Source: Angiostrongylus vasorum (lineage: Eukaryota; Nematoda; Chromadorea; Rhabditida; Metastrongylidae). From it: a stretch of 64,000 bases of DNA. The stretch spans positions 682,001 to 746,000 of the forward strand of contig JADANN010000466.1 of assembly GCA_018806985.1 (NCBI GenBank). The letters are read 5' to 3'. Positions 1-13,100 of the stretch are shown here, in pieces. How positions within the stretch are numbered: the stretch's first letter is position 1; the number at the start of each line of letters is the position of its first letter. The notes under the pieces were generated by a model, which saw only the letters and a list, made by a program, of their open reading frames with translations, made no database searches and was not told where the DNA came from. Both the position numbers and the translations under genes were made by a program.

Positions 1-387
1 TGATCACTCATGACTATTTTTGCGGTTGTGTAGATGTCGACACACAAAGGTCTTATGAGCGCTAACCAGCAAGTTGCTTGGAAAAAACATGAGCGAACTA
101 TGAGGGACGAAGTCTGCAGATACGAATTTGGCTTTCTCGAACATTATCAAAATAGCGTAGAAGTAAAATGGTAATATTAAGAAGTAGGGAATAGTCTCTA
201 TCCATTTACGCACACTGACCCTGTAGCTAGTAGCTCTTCTTAATCAAGTGTGTACAAAAGATGTTAGTTAGTAATGAGAGGTTGTTTTTTTTTCAAGCCT
301 GCTAAATAGAACTTCAAAGTTGCAGAAAAACATGAAGTTAACATGTCATCATGTAATGAATTATAATGACAAATATACACTTTTTAG

Positions 388-1137
388 GCGGTGTCAGCTG
401 ATGACCTCCCGAAGCTTGTACGAGTTGCTTCCGAGGTGCGAACTGGTGAGTCGGATGACAGCAATAGAGGGCAGACAGAAAGTGTTCAAATGCATATTGA
501 TGTCCAAATAAGTGCTTTATTGGAATCGTTCTGTTGGTTGTTTTTGTAACGACGACAAAAAATTTACTCCTCTTTGTGGTCAAGGAGAGTGAGGAAAGAT
601 TTATTCTCGATAGAGATTTGTTGAGCTTCCCAAATTCCATCTATGTTACACACACTTGACAATGTACTATTTTTTCTAGATAAGTATAGAATCGGGACAT
701 TGTACGTTACGTACGGCAAAACAAGAGTCATTAGTTATGGTGCCGGTTATTGTGAAAAGACCATCATCGAAGGATTTAAGAGCCAAGGCTTTTGCTTCTT
801 CGCATCCAGCTAACTTGACAAGATTCAGTATTCCGAGGTGTATTTGAGTATTTTTTGTATCCTATTAAATTTGCTTTTTCGAGTCCAGCTCTTCTTCCGT
901 TTCTAGATCATTAGAACAATTCTCACTGTGGGATATCAAAAATCAGTTATGGAATTTTACCTCTTGAAATCTCTTTATACTGAATGAATTCTGCTCAACA
1001 TAGTTCTGCAATTCAGCTTGGATATAAAGGGCTATTACCTCTCGGCAGATACAGGATCGGTTCCACCACCTTTGTCACTCAAGGAACCATTTAAGCCAAC
1101 CGCATCGACGATAAATCGTCCACAGATTCAACCAAAT
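388..1137 (+). CDS. lpd-3: BLTP1-like exons a-c (388-511, 690-837, 1017-1137)
   Basis: Three exons. The first reads AVSADDLPKLVRVASEVR and ends at a GT donor at 512. A strong-looking GTGAGT at 446 is ignored because the frame stays plausible across it. The second reads SGHCTLRTAKQESLVMVPV and is rich in basic and Ser residues. Its acceptor could be at 679 (TTTTTCTAG, exon from 680) or at 689 (exon from 690); only 690 joins the first exon in phase. The third reads LDIKGYYLSADTGSVPPPL and ends in phase 0 at 1137. Any upstream exons lie left of the window; I see none in 1-387. Confidence 0.65.
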
Positions 1138-4100
1138 GTAAGATTTCTGTTTCTATATTGTAATAGCACAATTATAATCGTTGCTACTACTGATTCTGTT
1201 ACTATTGTTATTTCTAAAAACTGACTTTCTTTTTAACGTTGGCATAAATAGTCAACATTTCCTTTGGAGACTATTGTTTTAAATGTTAAACCTTTATACC
1301 AACATCATGTTAGATTTACAATCCAAGGAAATACTAGTTTCTCCTACTGTTAATATTATTCTTACTATTCTTATCATTTCGTTATGAGACGTCGTCCTCC
1401 TAACGGTTTACCGCCTCATCGTGGCTGGGAGGTGTTTCTGAGTGTCGGACTGCGATGTACAGCGGGGGGATTACTCACCCCGGCACGGTCTCCCAATCTG
1501 AGAAGGAGTCCGGCGTTTCCATCAGGAAGCCTAGCTAAGACTAAACCAATACCAGGATCCACCACCGGCCTGGTATCAAACTAGTCGCGTGGTGGCAAAT
1601 CTCCATTTAATCCACAAGGGCGACAACTGCCTGTTATGGTGATGACCTGGGGGCAGAGTTTAGCCTGGCTGACCTCGGGACTCCAGAGAACCACAATAGC
1701 TAAGCTAGCAAAACTCCGCAAACAACCAGTGAAGACGGGCCATCCAAGTAGTACTGTCTGGTTGTCGGATGAAACTGTTCTGATTATTTTTATAACAGAG
1801 TACGATGTGAACTACAACTATGAGAATGTTGAGATATGAGCAAAACAGCAAAACTGGGAACCTCAATTGGGCCTCGAGCTCGTGATTACCCTTTCTGCGG
1901 CCTCTTTTGCTATCTGCCCCCACCATCCTCTTGCTTTGCTTTTCCCTCAGACAGTTTTTTTGCACTGGCTGTACTATCAGCAATCACACATCAACGGCAA
2001 TGATCTGGAGAGCACAAATCGGCATTAAGCCCAGCCAGCTAAGGTGATGCTACAGTTGAAATCACTATATTCTAACTTTTTATATCCTGCCTATTGTTTT
2101 TTTTGGCACCATACTGTTGAACTATGAACACAAGGATGCTGAGCTACAGCTAACTAGCTAGATTTGAACTACAAAACTGCCTGAAAGAAAGGCAAGGCAA
2201 GGACTTTGGTTGGTGTGGTGAACATCATGTGAGCGTCCGGTAAGGGTAATCGTGGTTTCGAAACCCAGCTGAGGTTCCACGTTTTGCTTCAGCATCCTTT
2301 GGTTATCGGTGTCAGTCGTTCCTCGGTTTGGCAATTCTTAAACTTCATTAAAAAATTTGATGTGGATGCCTGTTATTGTTTATTGGAAAAAAATCAGTCT
2401 CAAGCATTTCATTGTTGCTTTTATAGGCGTCATCCCTGCCAAACATAGACCAATATGCAAACAACTACCAAATCAAAAAAACAACTAACCTTACTCATAA
2501 GTATTGAAAAAGAACTTTCTAGTGAATTTAAATTTGTTTTCTCTCAAGAGCAACCGGAAACGTGGATGCTTTTATCTCTCCACTGCGCTGGCTTCAATGC
2601 CTACGGAAACTGTTGTTACACCTCATTTAGCCGACTACTTAGAACAGGCAAGTTTTCCCGTTTAGCTTCATATATTCTATATGTTATATAGCAATATACG
2701 TGCGTGTAACCTATCTTTTACTCCCGGATAATTTTTGACCACATGTATGGCACTTAGGTTCTTGAGCCGTTACCAATATCGTCAGGTGCAACAGTAACAT
2801 CAGCACCATCCGTGAATGAAACGCAGGAAGGCATGTCACATATTGTTGGAATGGACACTAGCGTATTACCTATGGATGTTTTGTTTTTCCTTACTGTTCA
2901 GAGCAGTACTATTCGTTTTGACGGTCAGCAACAACGATGTTCGGCTGCTGATTGTCTGTTGAAACTACCTTGTTTGTCACTAATGGCATCAACTCGGCGA
3001 TCCGTAGGAGATACGTACGTGGGTGGTGTTGATTTTTCTGCGACATTGAGTGCATTCTCACTAAGTATCTATAGTCCACATCAGGTAAGAAAACATATCT
3101 CATTGATACATTAATTTATCCTTCCCCTCGATTTCTCATAGTTGATATGATAGCTCTTTTTATAGGTAATCTCGTCTTCAAAACATTACATGATTATGTA
3201 TTGAAAATTTTGGAAGTACCCGTTATTATTATACCACTGATCGATGAACATTATCAGAAGGAAGAACATTTTGCATAGCCTGGTGAACAAAATAGTCGTT
3301 GGGCAAATTTACCTCCCAGAAAGACATTTTTAAAGGCTGTCGTTTGATCGCTGATATGACTACGTCTAATTAAATTAACCCCGGATATCAAAATCATGTG
3401 GGAAAGCGATTTGGAATTCCTATTAGTACTAGTCATTTAATCTTGTGTTTTTAAAACTCAAACTACCTAATGAATACTAACATCAGATATTTTCTCTGTC
3501 CAGTACTTCAGTTATCCTTCAAGCTAATGAGTACACAATGTAAGAAAGCAGACGATTGCTTTTTTCTATAGAACCAGAAGATGTCAGTCCAGCTGATGGG
3601 TCATGTCGAAATCTAGTTATTTTCGTTGGAGAAATCCTAGAAGTTTGAAGTCCTACTATATCGAAATTGATGTATTTACCACATGTTAAGGGGAGGGGTA
3701 GTGCAGTGGTTAGTGGTGCAGTCCGCTAGGAAAGAAGGTGTTCGTTTGACTCTCTACAACGCTTTCCTCCAAGCGATGTGGAAACGCTGCAGCTCGGGTA
3801 TCTCCAAGCTTGCGAGAAGAATCGACTCGAGCAACATTCTGCGACCGTAATAGAGAAGAAATTCGCAAGTGTCCGTCTAACTAACATGCGAAATGTTCGA
3901 AGACCTTAGTGGACGTTAAATGCGAGGAGTCAAATGCAGGAAGTGCTGAGACCCTCGAAATAGATGTGATGAAGGGTGATGTAAAAAAAAATCACTCGTT
4001 AAACAAATAATCGTTCGTGCTGACACTATGTACAGATCCTTACCCACAAAATTCAAGTGCTCTTACTGTGTCAAGATGGAATTCTTGTTTTCTGGAACCA

Positions 4101-7100
4101 ACGAGACATATTTCTCCTCTTTTGTACATCTCATGATACGGCATGATGTCCCGTAATGTATTAACATTTTTGCAGTAGCCATACTTGTGTGTGAAGTGGT
4201 AGAAATTTGAACGTCACTTTGAACTTTTTTGCGATTTTTTCAGTGAATTTGAAGTTGATGGCTTGTTTTGTAAAAATTGTGTTACCCATGTTTCGTTAAC
4301 ATGATAAATCCAAGTATCTTCTATGTATTTGTGGATCTCTGCTGCATTATTTTAATATTGGAGGTTTAGTTATCTGTTCTCGAAAAAGCCAGCTTTGTCG
4401 CGGTTGTATTTATTATTATTTAGCATTTAATTGCTAAATGCATATAGAGAGAGTGGACTCGATTTTTTTTTTAGGAAAACGGGCTGATGGCTTTGTCACA
4501 AAATTATTTCTTAGAATTAGATTTAGTGAGTTTCAGCAGTCAACGGCTCATGACGCTCTATCTCTTACCCTTGACCATCTGTCGTTTGTGATTTCTCGTA
4601 GTAAAAACTCATCGACAGAAACGGATAATCGAGTAAAGGTACGTAGTAGCATGTATTTGCAAATTATGATGAGGTATTGTTGAAAATTCGCCACCGGCGT
4701 TCATACATGTATACATATATACATGCATATATGCAGATGTACATATGTGTATATCCATATAAGTACATATATATATATATATATATATATAAATATGCAT
4801 ATATAAACACGATGTTGTTATTACAGTGTTTATCCACTCACAGTAGGCGGTTCGGATGCAGCTTGAGGTGTTCTGATTTTTCTGAATGTCGTTAATTGCT
4901 GGGCGATTCGGTTTTCATTGGCATCCTGGGATAACTGTGTTGAGTTGTTCTCAGGTCTTAACCACAGACAGTCATCATGCTTTGTAGGTCGGAGGCGGCT
5001 TTCCAGGCATCTCTTTGATTTTCCTGACCCTAGATGTATGGGAGACTAGGTTGGAACAAGGGCCCTGCATATATCATTGAACCGCAACTCACGCCTGCTC
5101 AGTTCTCTTGTGTGGAATCCTAGATATCCATTATTGTTTTGACCAACACTGGTTTTTTCATCTCAAGTATTCAGAACAATCCTTGTATTGAAAATATTCC
5201 GTTTAGGAATGTGACGAGAAGTTAGAAAATGTGAACAAAAAAAGTTATGTGGCTGGAAGTGTTCCTGGGTGCCGGACTGCGTTGTACAACGTGGTATTCA
5301 TCGCTAGTTGCACCTCATAAACTGATAAGGAGTCCAATTTCTTCAGTCAAAAGCTTAGCTAAAAGTAAACCAATATTAGGAAAAACCAACCACCGTCCTC
5401 TTATTGAACTAGTCGCATGGTGGCAAATCTCCCTCTGATAAAAAAGGGCGGCGAGTATCTGAGGTGGTAACAACTGAAGAGGACTTCGGCAAGGCTAATC
5501 TCTGCGCTTCTGGAAACCGCAATGGCTAGACCAGCAAATATCCGTACTCAGTATTCCGCACATTTCCCGCTCTCGTCTACGACATTGATCGGTGAGGCAG
5601 TCAGTGATAGTCCATCAGACCTCGGGTAGCACAGGACTTCATTGGAAATGGAGAAAAGGAGCACGTTCACGACACGCCATGGAGATGGCTTTCTTGTTGT
5701 GCACATTTAACGCCAGTACCGTCTCTTCGGACGCGATCCTTACGCTTTTCTCGAGGCCGCTGGTGACATAAAATTCCTTGTGATCGACCTACAAGAGACG
5801 AAAAGCATGAAGGCCCACATACGCCATGTAGATGACAGAACCTTTGTCATTCGTGGAGGGATATTTCTGTTACGAAATGTCAGAGATGTTGGATTTGTCG
5901 AATACCCATCTATTTCCCATGTAATCACTTCATACGAAATCCTATCTTCGCGCTTGGCCATTCTTAGTCTCCAGCTTCCGCGTCAAAAGAAAGTCGGTAT
6001 CACCAATTGTAACTCGTACAAATGACGAATATGAATTATTCGTTCTACTACTAGTTGTGGGAAGTTATCCGCAATGATAAGTCGTTTTATAAATTTATTA
6101 CCACAGACTTCACTTCTTGATTAGAAACGGTGAGCGGAAATGAATACTAGATAGAAAGACTCGAAAGTAGAGATCGAAGTGGGAATAGGTATCGTTTCGT
6201 GGGACTGCCGTTCACCCCCCCTTTCATAGGAATTCATTTTTTCGACATGGGAGAAAATCACGGATGGGCATAGTAGCAGCTTCCCAGCCGTACGACTCAT
6301 GTGGAGATCTTTTCGTTTATGACGAGGACGTTTTCAAGAAAATCATCTAATATTACTGGCAGCTAAAAGATCTGACCGAGGACTACAAGCTGGTTGTCGA
6401 CATTGTTAAAAGTGTACCGAACTCACATCAATTCCTCAGACAGGAACTTCCTACTGCATTTACATCACCACTAAAGAATTGCGTGAAAATAGAAAAAGTC
6501 GGAAGCTTGATCCTACTGCAATACACCCAACAAGGGCAATAATTATCAGCTGTAGGATTTACATCGGTACAGACAGAAACAGTTATCGGAAGAATCTCAA
6601 AAAAAGCCAGAGTTTGATGACGTGCCGTCGTGATCTGTGTGGCTACATGTCCGCAACCAGTCCTGATGAACGAAAATGTTACTGTTATGGCAGTCCTCCG
6701 TGATATTGGATTGATAGTGAAAAAGCTCTATACCATCCCTTGCCGTTCCACCACCACTGCCGCAGTTCCCGAAATCCCCTCTAGAGATAAACTACCCAGG
6801 ATTCAACGTTCTGAAATTCGAGTTGGGATGGCAAGCACGAAGAGGAGAACATCTGCAGCTGATAATATTATAGCTAACTTCCTTCTATCTAAAAGGTATA
6901 AGTTACATGTACTTCTCACTGTCCGTATGACATTTTATTATCAGAAGGAGAAGATCACAGACCACTGGAGGACGTCGGGCACGGTCATCCTGCCCAAGAA
7001 TGGTGACCGAAGGGATCTTCGTGGCAGTGATCCGTTATCCTTCTTGAGTATACTCTACAGCTTCTTCACGATGATTATCCTAATGCGTCTATCAGTGACT

Positions 7101-10100
7101 TTGGCTGAGGCACAACCAGTTTAGCAAGCAGGATTCCAGCAGGGTTGCTACTGCTTGGACGACATCGAAACAGTGTCACAGGTCATGGAAGTCTGTCGAG
7201 AGTACCATCTGCATCTTGTCCCAGCCTTTATCGACTATAAGAATGTGCTTGACAGCGTCGAAACTAATGCAATCCCATCAGCGCTCGTTGACCAAGGAGT
7301 GGACGCGTCTGACATAAGAACTGTATCTGTTATCGGAACTGCGCTGCGAAAATATGAGTTTTCCACCAACCCTTCACTCTTCCACTTGGAAAAGGAGTTC
7401 GGGAAAGTGGTATCGTTTCGCCAAAGCTGCTTACGGTCCCATTATAGTGGAAAATGAAGTCGCTCGACTGGAACCAGGAGGTATACCCATTGATGGGAAA
7501 TTGCTGTTATGCTTTCATTTCGTCGGCGACATCATCATCTTAAGAAGCACCAGGAAAGCAAAGGCGATGTTCAATGAACTCAACAAACCAGTGAAAGATT
7601 TTGATTGCACATAAATAGTCTGAAGACCCAGTTCATGAGAAATCCGTTATGCAATGGTGGGCAAATCGTACTGGGTAGTTCTCTCATTACAGAGGCCACC
7701 TCATATGTGTACACTGGACGTTCAATGAACATGGAGAGCAACGTGAAGGAGGGATTAGGCAGATGAATGAGAGCGGCATGGACCACGTTCCGGTCTCTCA
7801 ATGAAGCCACCATCCAGTTAACGGAACCAAAGCCCACTTTCGCCTTTTCAGTTCAAGAGGCCTTCCAGCGCCCGTTTATCCAGGAGAAATGTGGATTGAT
7901 ACTTTGACCACATCAAGAACTCTGCGCGCTTCCCGCCGAGTGCTTGAACGATGTTTTCAGAAACACAACAGCAATGATGCTGAGGTATGAGCAAAACTCA
8001 AAACTTCAGGTTAGCTTCAAATCCACGGTTACCCTTTCTTGGAGTTCACGCAGTGCGCAGCCCTAATTTCCCGAACCTATCTTGTCTTCGACATCCAGGA
8101 GGATATACTTCATGAGCAAGGCACAGATGGGTCGGTTATACAATAAGAACGTGTGATAAATGGACGAAAAGAACAGTGAAATGGACTCAAGGATAATGCA
8201 AGCCTGTTCGTGCACGACCTTGCAAACGATTGGCAGAAATTTTGGTGGTCAACTTCACCCATTTGCGTTCACAGACGGAAAAGATTTTAGGATTGTAGAA
8301 TGTGGCTTGCGGATGTCACTGTGTTCGAAACAGGCTACCACTGTGGGCAATGATAACTCGAGAAAAAACGAATGATAAGTGTGTTGACGTTCGTACTACT
8401 TGTGAAACCGGGTCATCCAAGCATCAATGTATGTGCGAAGACAACTTCCGTTTGCTTTTTTATATTAGTACTTAGGTGAAATTTCCTCGTCAAAGTCTTC
8501 CGCAAACCCCACGACGTCGTTTCTAGGTTGGTAATGACAGCCATTCGTTTACCCATATGGATTGGAGGCATGTTTTCTACCTTATGACTTGGTTTATTTC
8601 ATGGTGGTTTTCGCATTTTTCGTACTTTTGCTGAATTTCACCAATAAAATGTCGAACTTTGGTGTTGCTGGAGAGAGACAATGTTGACGACGTACATGGG
8701 AGTTTGGAACCCAAGAACTTGAGCGCACCAGTAAGATGGTGTACCATAAACGGTTTGGCTGCAACATTCGACGTCTTAATGAACTGATGGCGTTTTCGGC
8801 ACCAAGCAGCTATCGCACATCCTGTATTCTTCACTGAGCAGACATAGAATTGTATAAATAGGTTTCGCCACATCCATAAAATATTCTTGTGGATTCACTA
8901 ATTCTACTTTGACATAACGAGTATCAATTTTAATACTAGAAGTTTTATGTATGTTATTTATCTAAAGATCTATTTTACAGTGATTTCTTCAAAGCGACTG
9001 AGTCATTTTCAGTTCGTTCTTACGTCAAACATTGGCGTAGCAAACTTCAATTATGACATGCGACGCCTTAGTGAGTTGATGGCGTTTCCCAAGCCATGGT
9101 ATCGGGCAGCAATCGCACGTCGTGTATTCTTCGGCGATCAGACCGTGTCTCGCGAGCCAACTAGTCAGCGTAGTACTATAGCTAGTCATAATTTAGTAAC
9201 AACGAGGTTAGAGATTTTTCTTCTTCGATCTAACGTGTCACCTAGTTTACATAAATTGGTCCCTTCTTGTTCAAGTTGTTGCCGTGCCCAATTAGTCTAG
9301 TCTTGAAGAGTTTGTAGCTCAGTTCTTGTGCATATTAAGGTGCGAATTATCTAAATTTCTGGACGCGATTGCGGTCTTTAGTGCAGCTTTTCAAGTTTGG
9401 TTGACGTCACTGGTTTCTGCACAAATATTAAGTTAATTAAGAAACATGTTTTTTTATGGTTCAGACCTGTCGCCACAAGATCCGACAAGCCGTGGTCGGC
9501 TACTGTGTTGCTTGCAGTGCAGTGGAAAGAGCTAAATGTGAATGCTCAAATGTCAAATACAATGGGGAATACGTCGTGGAGAGCACGACGTGGTCTCTTG
9601 CGTGCTATTGCTAAGGTTTGGATCTTTAGTTTTCTGTTTCTTCAAGACGGTTCTTTGCGATTTTTAAAATGAGCACCATAAGAATTCCTTAGAAGCCTCG
9701 TGCTTTTGTTCCTTTTAAGTTAATAAATTATTCAAAGAATGGATGCTTTCCTTAAATCTTCAAATCTGCTCTGGTTATGCTTACGATTCTCTGTTAATTC
9801 AGCTGAACTCCCTTTCTGAACGAAATGTGACTCTCACATTTAAACTGGATTCAAGTGAGTTGACAGCTCATGGAGGCGCGATAAGTGGTGAAATTTCTCT
9901 CAGTCGACTTCTTCTTTCCGCATCGCACATTCGAGTAGTTAACGTACGTTTATCAGTTCTTGTCAACTTGCGTAGTGATAATACTTCGTGGCATGGAAAG
10001 CTACTTCTTAAGAGTTCATTCCATAAAGGTACTGCGTCTTAGGCTCTAAATTTCAGCAACCTCCTCGAAACGGAGTGAAAATGCAGCTGCGTTGGTTGGC

Positions 10101-13100
10101 TGCCCGTATAGAGTGGATGAGCCGCGCAGTGCTTATCGGACAATGTGAACGTCCGGCAGTTTCTCTTGGCGATGAATTTTCTGGAGAAAAAAGTGAAGCC
10201 GGTGAGGTGGGGATTTCAACCAGTTTTCATCCATTTGTTTTTTCTAAAACTGTTTTTTTAAAAATCACGCCTATAGGGATTTGGGAGTAGTCAGGAATAT
10301 GTTTATTTTAGCATCCTTTAGTGAATTATTGGCTTTAGTATATACGAGCATGTGTGCGCCTCATTGTGAAGGGATCATGGGAAGACTTGCAAATGGTGAT
10401 CACTCGATGTACAGTAGACGATATACTGAAAATTGTCAGTAAGCTGAAGACATTCTTCGAGGTTAGAAGTTTATCTAAATTCTTTGGATACAATGTATCC
10501 TCATTATAACATACTCTGAACAATGAGTCCATTTTTGTGCTTGTTGTTTGTATTGTTCATAGGCAACATTTGGCTCATTTTATTTTCCTTAGGAGCAATT
10601 AAAGAGTTCAAAGATGGTGTGGGGTATACATGATGAGGGCTCAGCTAACAACACGCAGGAGAAGACACGCTCGGATGAGATACCTATGCCTGCTACACAG
10701 TTTTGGCAAAAGGTATTGGATACTGTCACTGAGATACAGTACAAGCAGAAAATCCTCCCTATACCGAAGCACGGTGATACTATAGTCGGTGGTTTCGTCG
10801 GTTTGGAAGCAGGACGTATATCCCTTGCTTGTATGCATGGAGAAATGAATGCACATAGGTATATTATATTTTCAGATTAAATGTTTATCTATTTTTTTAA
10901 AAAAGGCTATGTCTAGTAAATCCATTCGCCGTCTGATTTATTATGTACCATGGGGGATCAATAGCTACCGCTTATTTTCCCGTTATGAACACGCATGGCG
11001 TGTACTGCCATTTAATCTTCGACATCTTGGCGTGTGCGACAGCATACTTCTTCGACTTCCATGCTCAACGACACCTCCAACTCACTGTGCCCGTTGATAA
11101 CGCTGACTTTTCGTCCTGATTCCGTAGCGTTCATATTTCCGACGCGTACATTAAGGTAAACAAAACTATGGAGTCAAAAAATATACATAGGAGCAGAGCC
11201 GCTTATTTGTCCGCTTCACTACATCTTCAGTGCTTCGATAACTCGCCGAATCTCTTGTTTCCTTCTATTTAGCCATGCAGCTAAATCTGATGACTTCTGT
11301 AGTCAAATACAGTTAGGGCATTCGTAGAAATTCGACAGGCTGGGAATGAGAGGGATATTCGAAATCTGTTTCTCACAAGTTGTCTTCTTGAAATTCAATA
11401 GAACACCATTGTAGTTTACCGCCACTGGAATTCACTTGAACTGTTCCATCTTACTCTTCGAATGATGTTTTGGGGAGTTATTTTGATTTATTTTGTTGAC
11501 TTCTTTAGAACACCTCTGTTGACATCATTTGTATTGTTATCGAATGGTGAAATTCTGCTTGTGAAGTTGCCATAAAGCTCATGAAGGATTCCATTGGAAA
11601 TGAATGACGAGCTTGTTAACTACAAACAGCGAGCTGTTAAACATAGAAGCCGATGACCTATAGATATCCATTCTATGATACAGTGCAGTGTTACTAGCTG
11701 ATCAGTGAATTGTGGCACCACCATCCTTCCTTAGTATGGAGGAGTTTAAACGAGGTGATCGAAGAAATGGGAATAAAACTCCTGGATAACCGCCTTCACC
11801 ACATTTGCTGATATTATGGCTACTCCATCTGGTAACCGACTTTCATTGTGATGTAATTCGCAATATCAAGGGTTTGTTGCAGATACTGTCCTAACTTCTT
11901 CATTTTCAACATATACTGAGGCGCTTCTGTATTTAAGATCTCTTTCATCGCTTTGAGAGTTCCCAAGTGTGTCACTCGTTTCACCTGTTGTCACGTTGGT
12001 GGTAGAGTCATTCGAGCGGACAACAGTAAATCTCCATTTCTTCCTGTCGCTTGACATTCCAAGGAATCCATTGACTAACAGCTGTTGTCCATCGATTGTC
12101 ATTCATATCCAATACGTCTCCGATTCATCTTATTTTCGACAATTTGGCATAAAGAACCGGCGTCTTTGATTTTTGGTCGTTGATGTAGGTCAGAAATTCG
12201 GACCCCTCTTTCAATTCCGTGATTCGTGATGTACCCAACATCGTCTTCTCGACTGCGGGTTCTGTTACGTAGAGACCAGGTTTCTGAAGCATACATTACG
12301 GCAAGAGGAATCGTGGAGTTGAAAAAGGTAGGTATGGAGTTGGGTATTCTTTGTTATCCTCTTTACATCCTCGATGCTTTTGAATGCTTCCCAGGCTGCT
12401 CGCTTTCTCTTGTTCAACTCTGGAGCTGAATCGATCATCATGTTGATTTCCCGACCTAAGTAGTCGTGGCTGGAGCATTCGGGGATATTCATTCTTTTGA
12501 GCGTAAACGGAACGTGAACATACCAAATCAGTCCGTTCCGAATGAACATCATTTTTTGTGAGATTTAGTCGAAGACCATTCTTTCCACAAGTGTTACCAA
12601 AGTCGGGTAATATTCTTCCGCCTCGCTTATATTTAGTGTTATAAGAACTATGTCATCAGCAAAGCGAATATGGTGTAATTATCGACCATCGATTTTCACT
12701 CCCATGTTGTCCTATTCCAATATTCTCATGACGTTATCGAAGGTGGTGGTTAATAATTTTAGCGAGCTGGTGTCGCCTTGCCTAACCCCTCTTTTTGACA
12801 TCGGTGTTAATATCGTACCTGTTGATTACAAGAAATCTTGGGAAACAGTTCTATTGGTAAAATAAACTACTAGAACGAAAACGAAACGTACAAAAAGTCA
12901 CAGCGACCAATCCCTTAACTCTTCGTGGAATCCGAGGATAGCCATACTAGGTTGTTTCCACTTCTCATCCCAGGTCTTCTAGATCGGAGAGAGCTTCCTG
13001 GACTGGTAGTTTACTATTTTCAAGCCCCTTGGAGATGAGAAGCTTGGTTGGCCTGATGCGGCGTTGTGCCAAGACCGTGGGCGTGTGATTGAATTACTAC

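Noticed and set aside
446..451. GTGAGT donor inside the first BLTP1-like exon
   Set aside because: The coding frame continues plausibly across it and phases with the next exon only if the donor at 512 is used.
3515..3542. 28-base micro-exon candidate between BLTP1-like exons f and g (CTTCAG|...|GTAAGA)
   Set aside because: It has the right phase change, but joining it to exon g makes a TGA at the junction.
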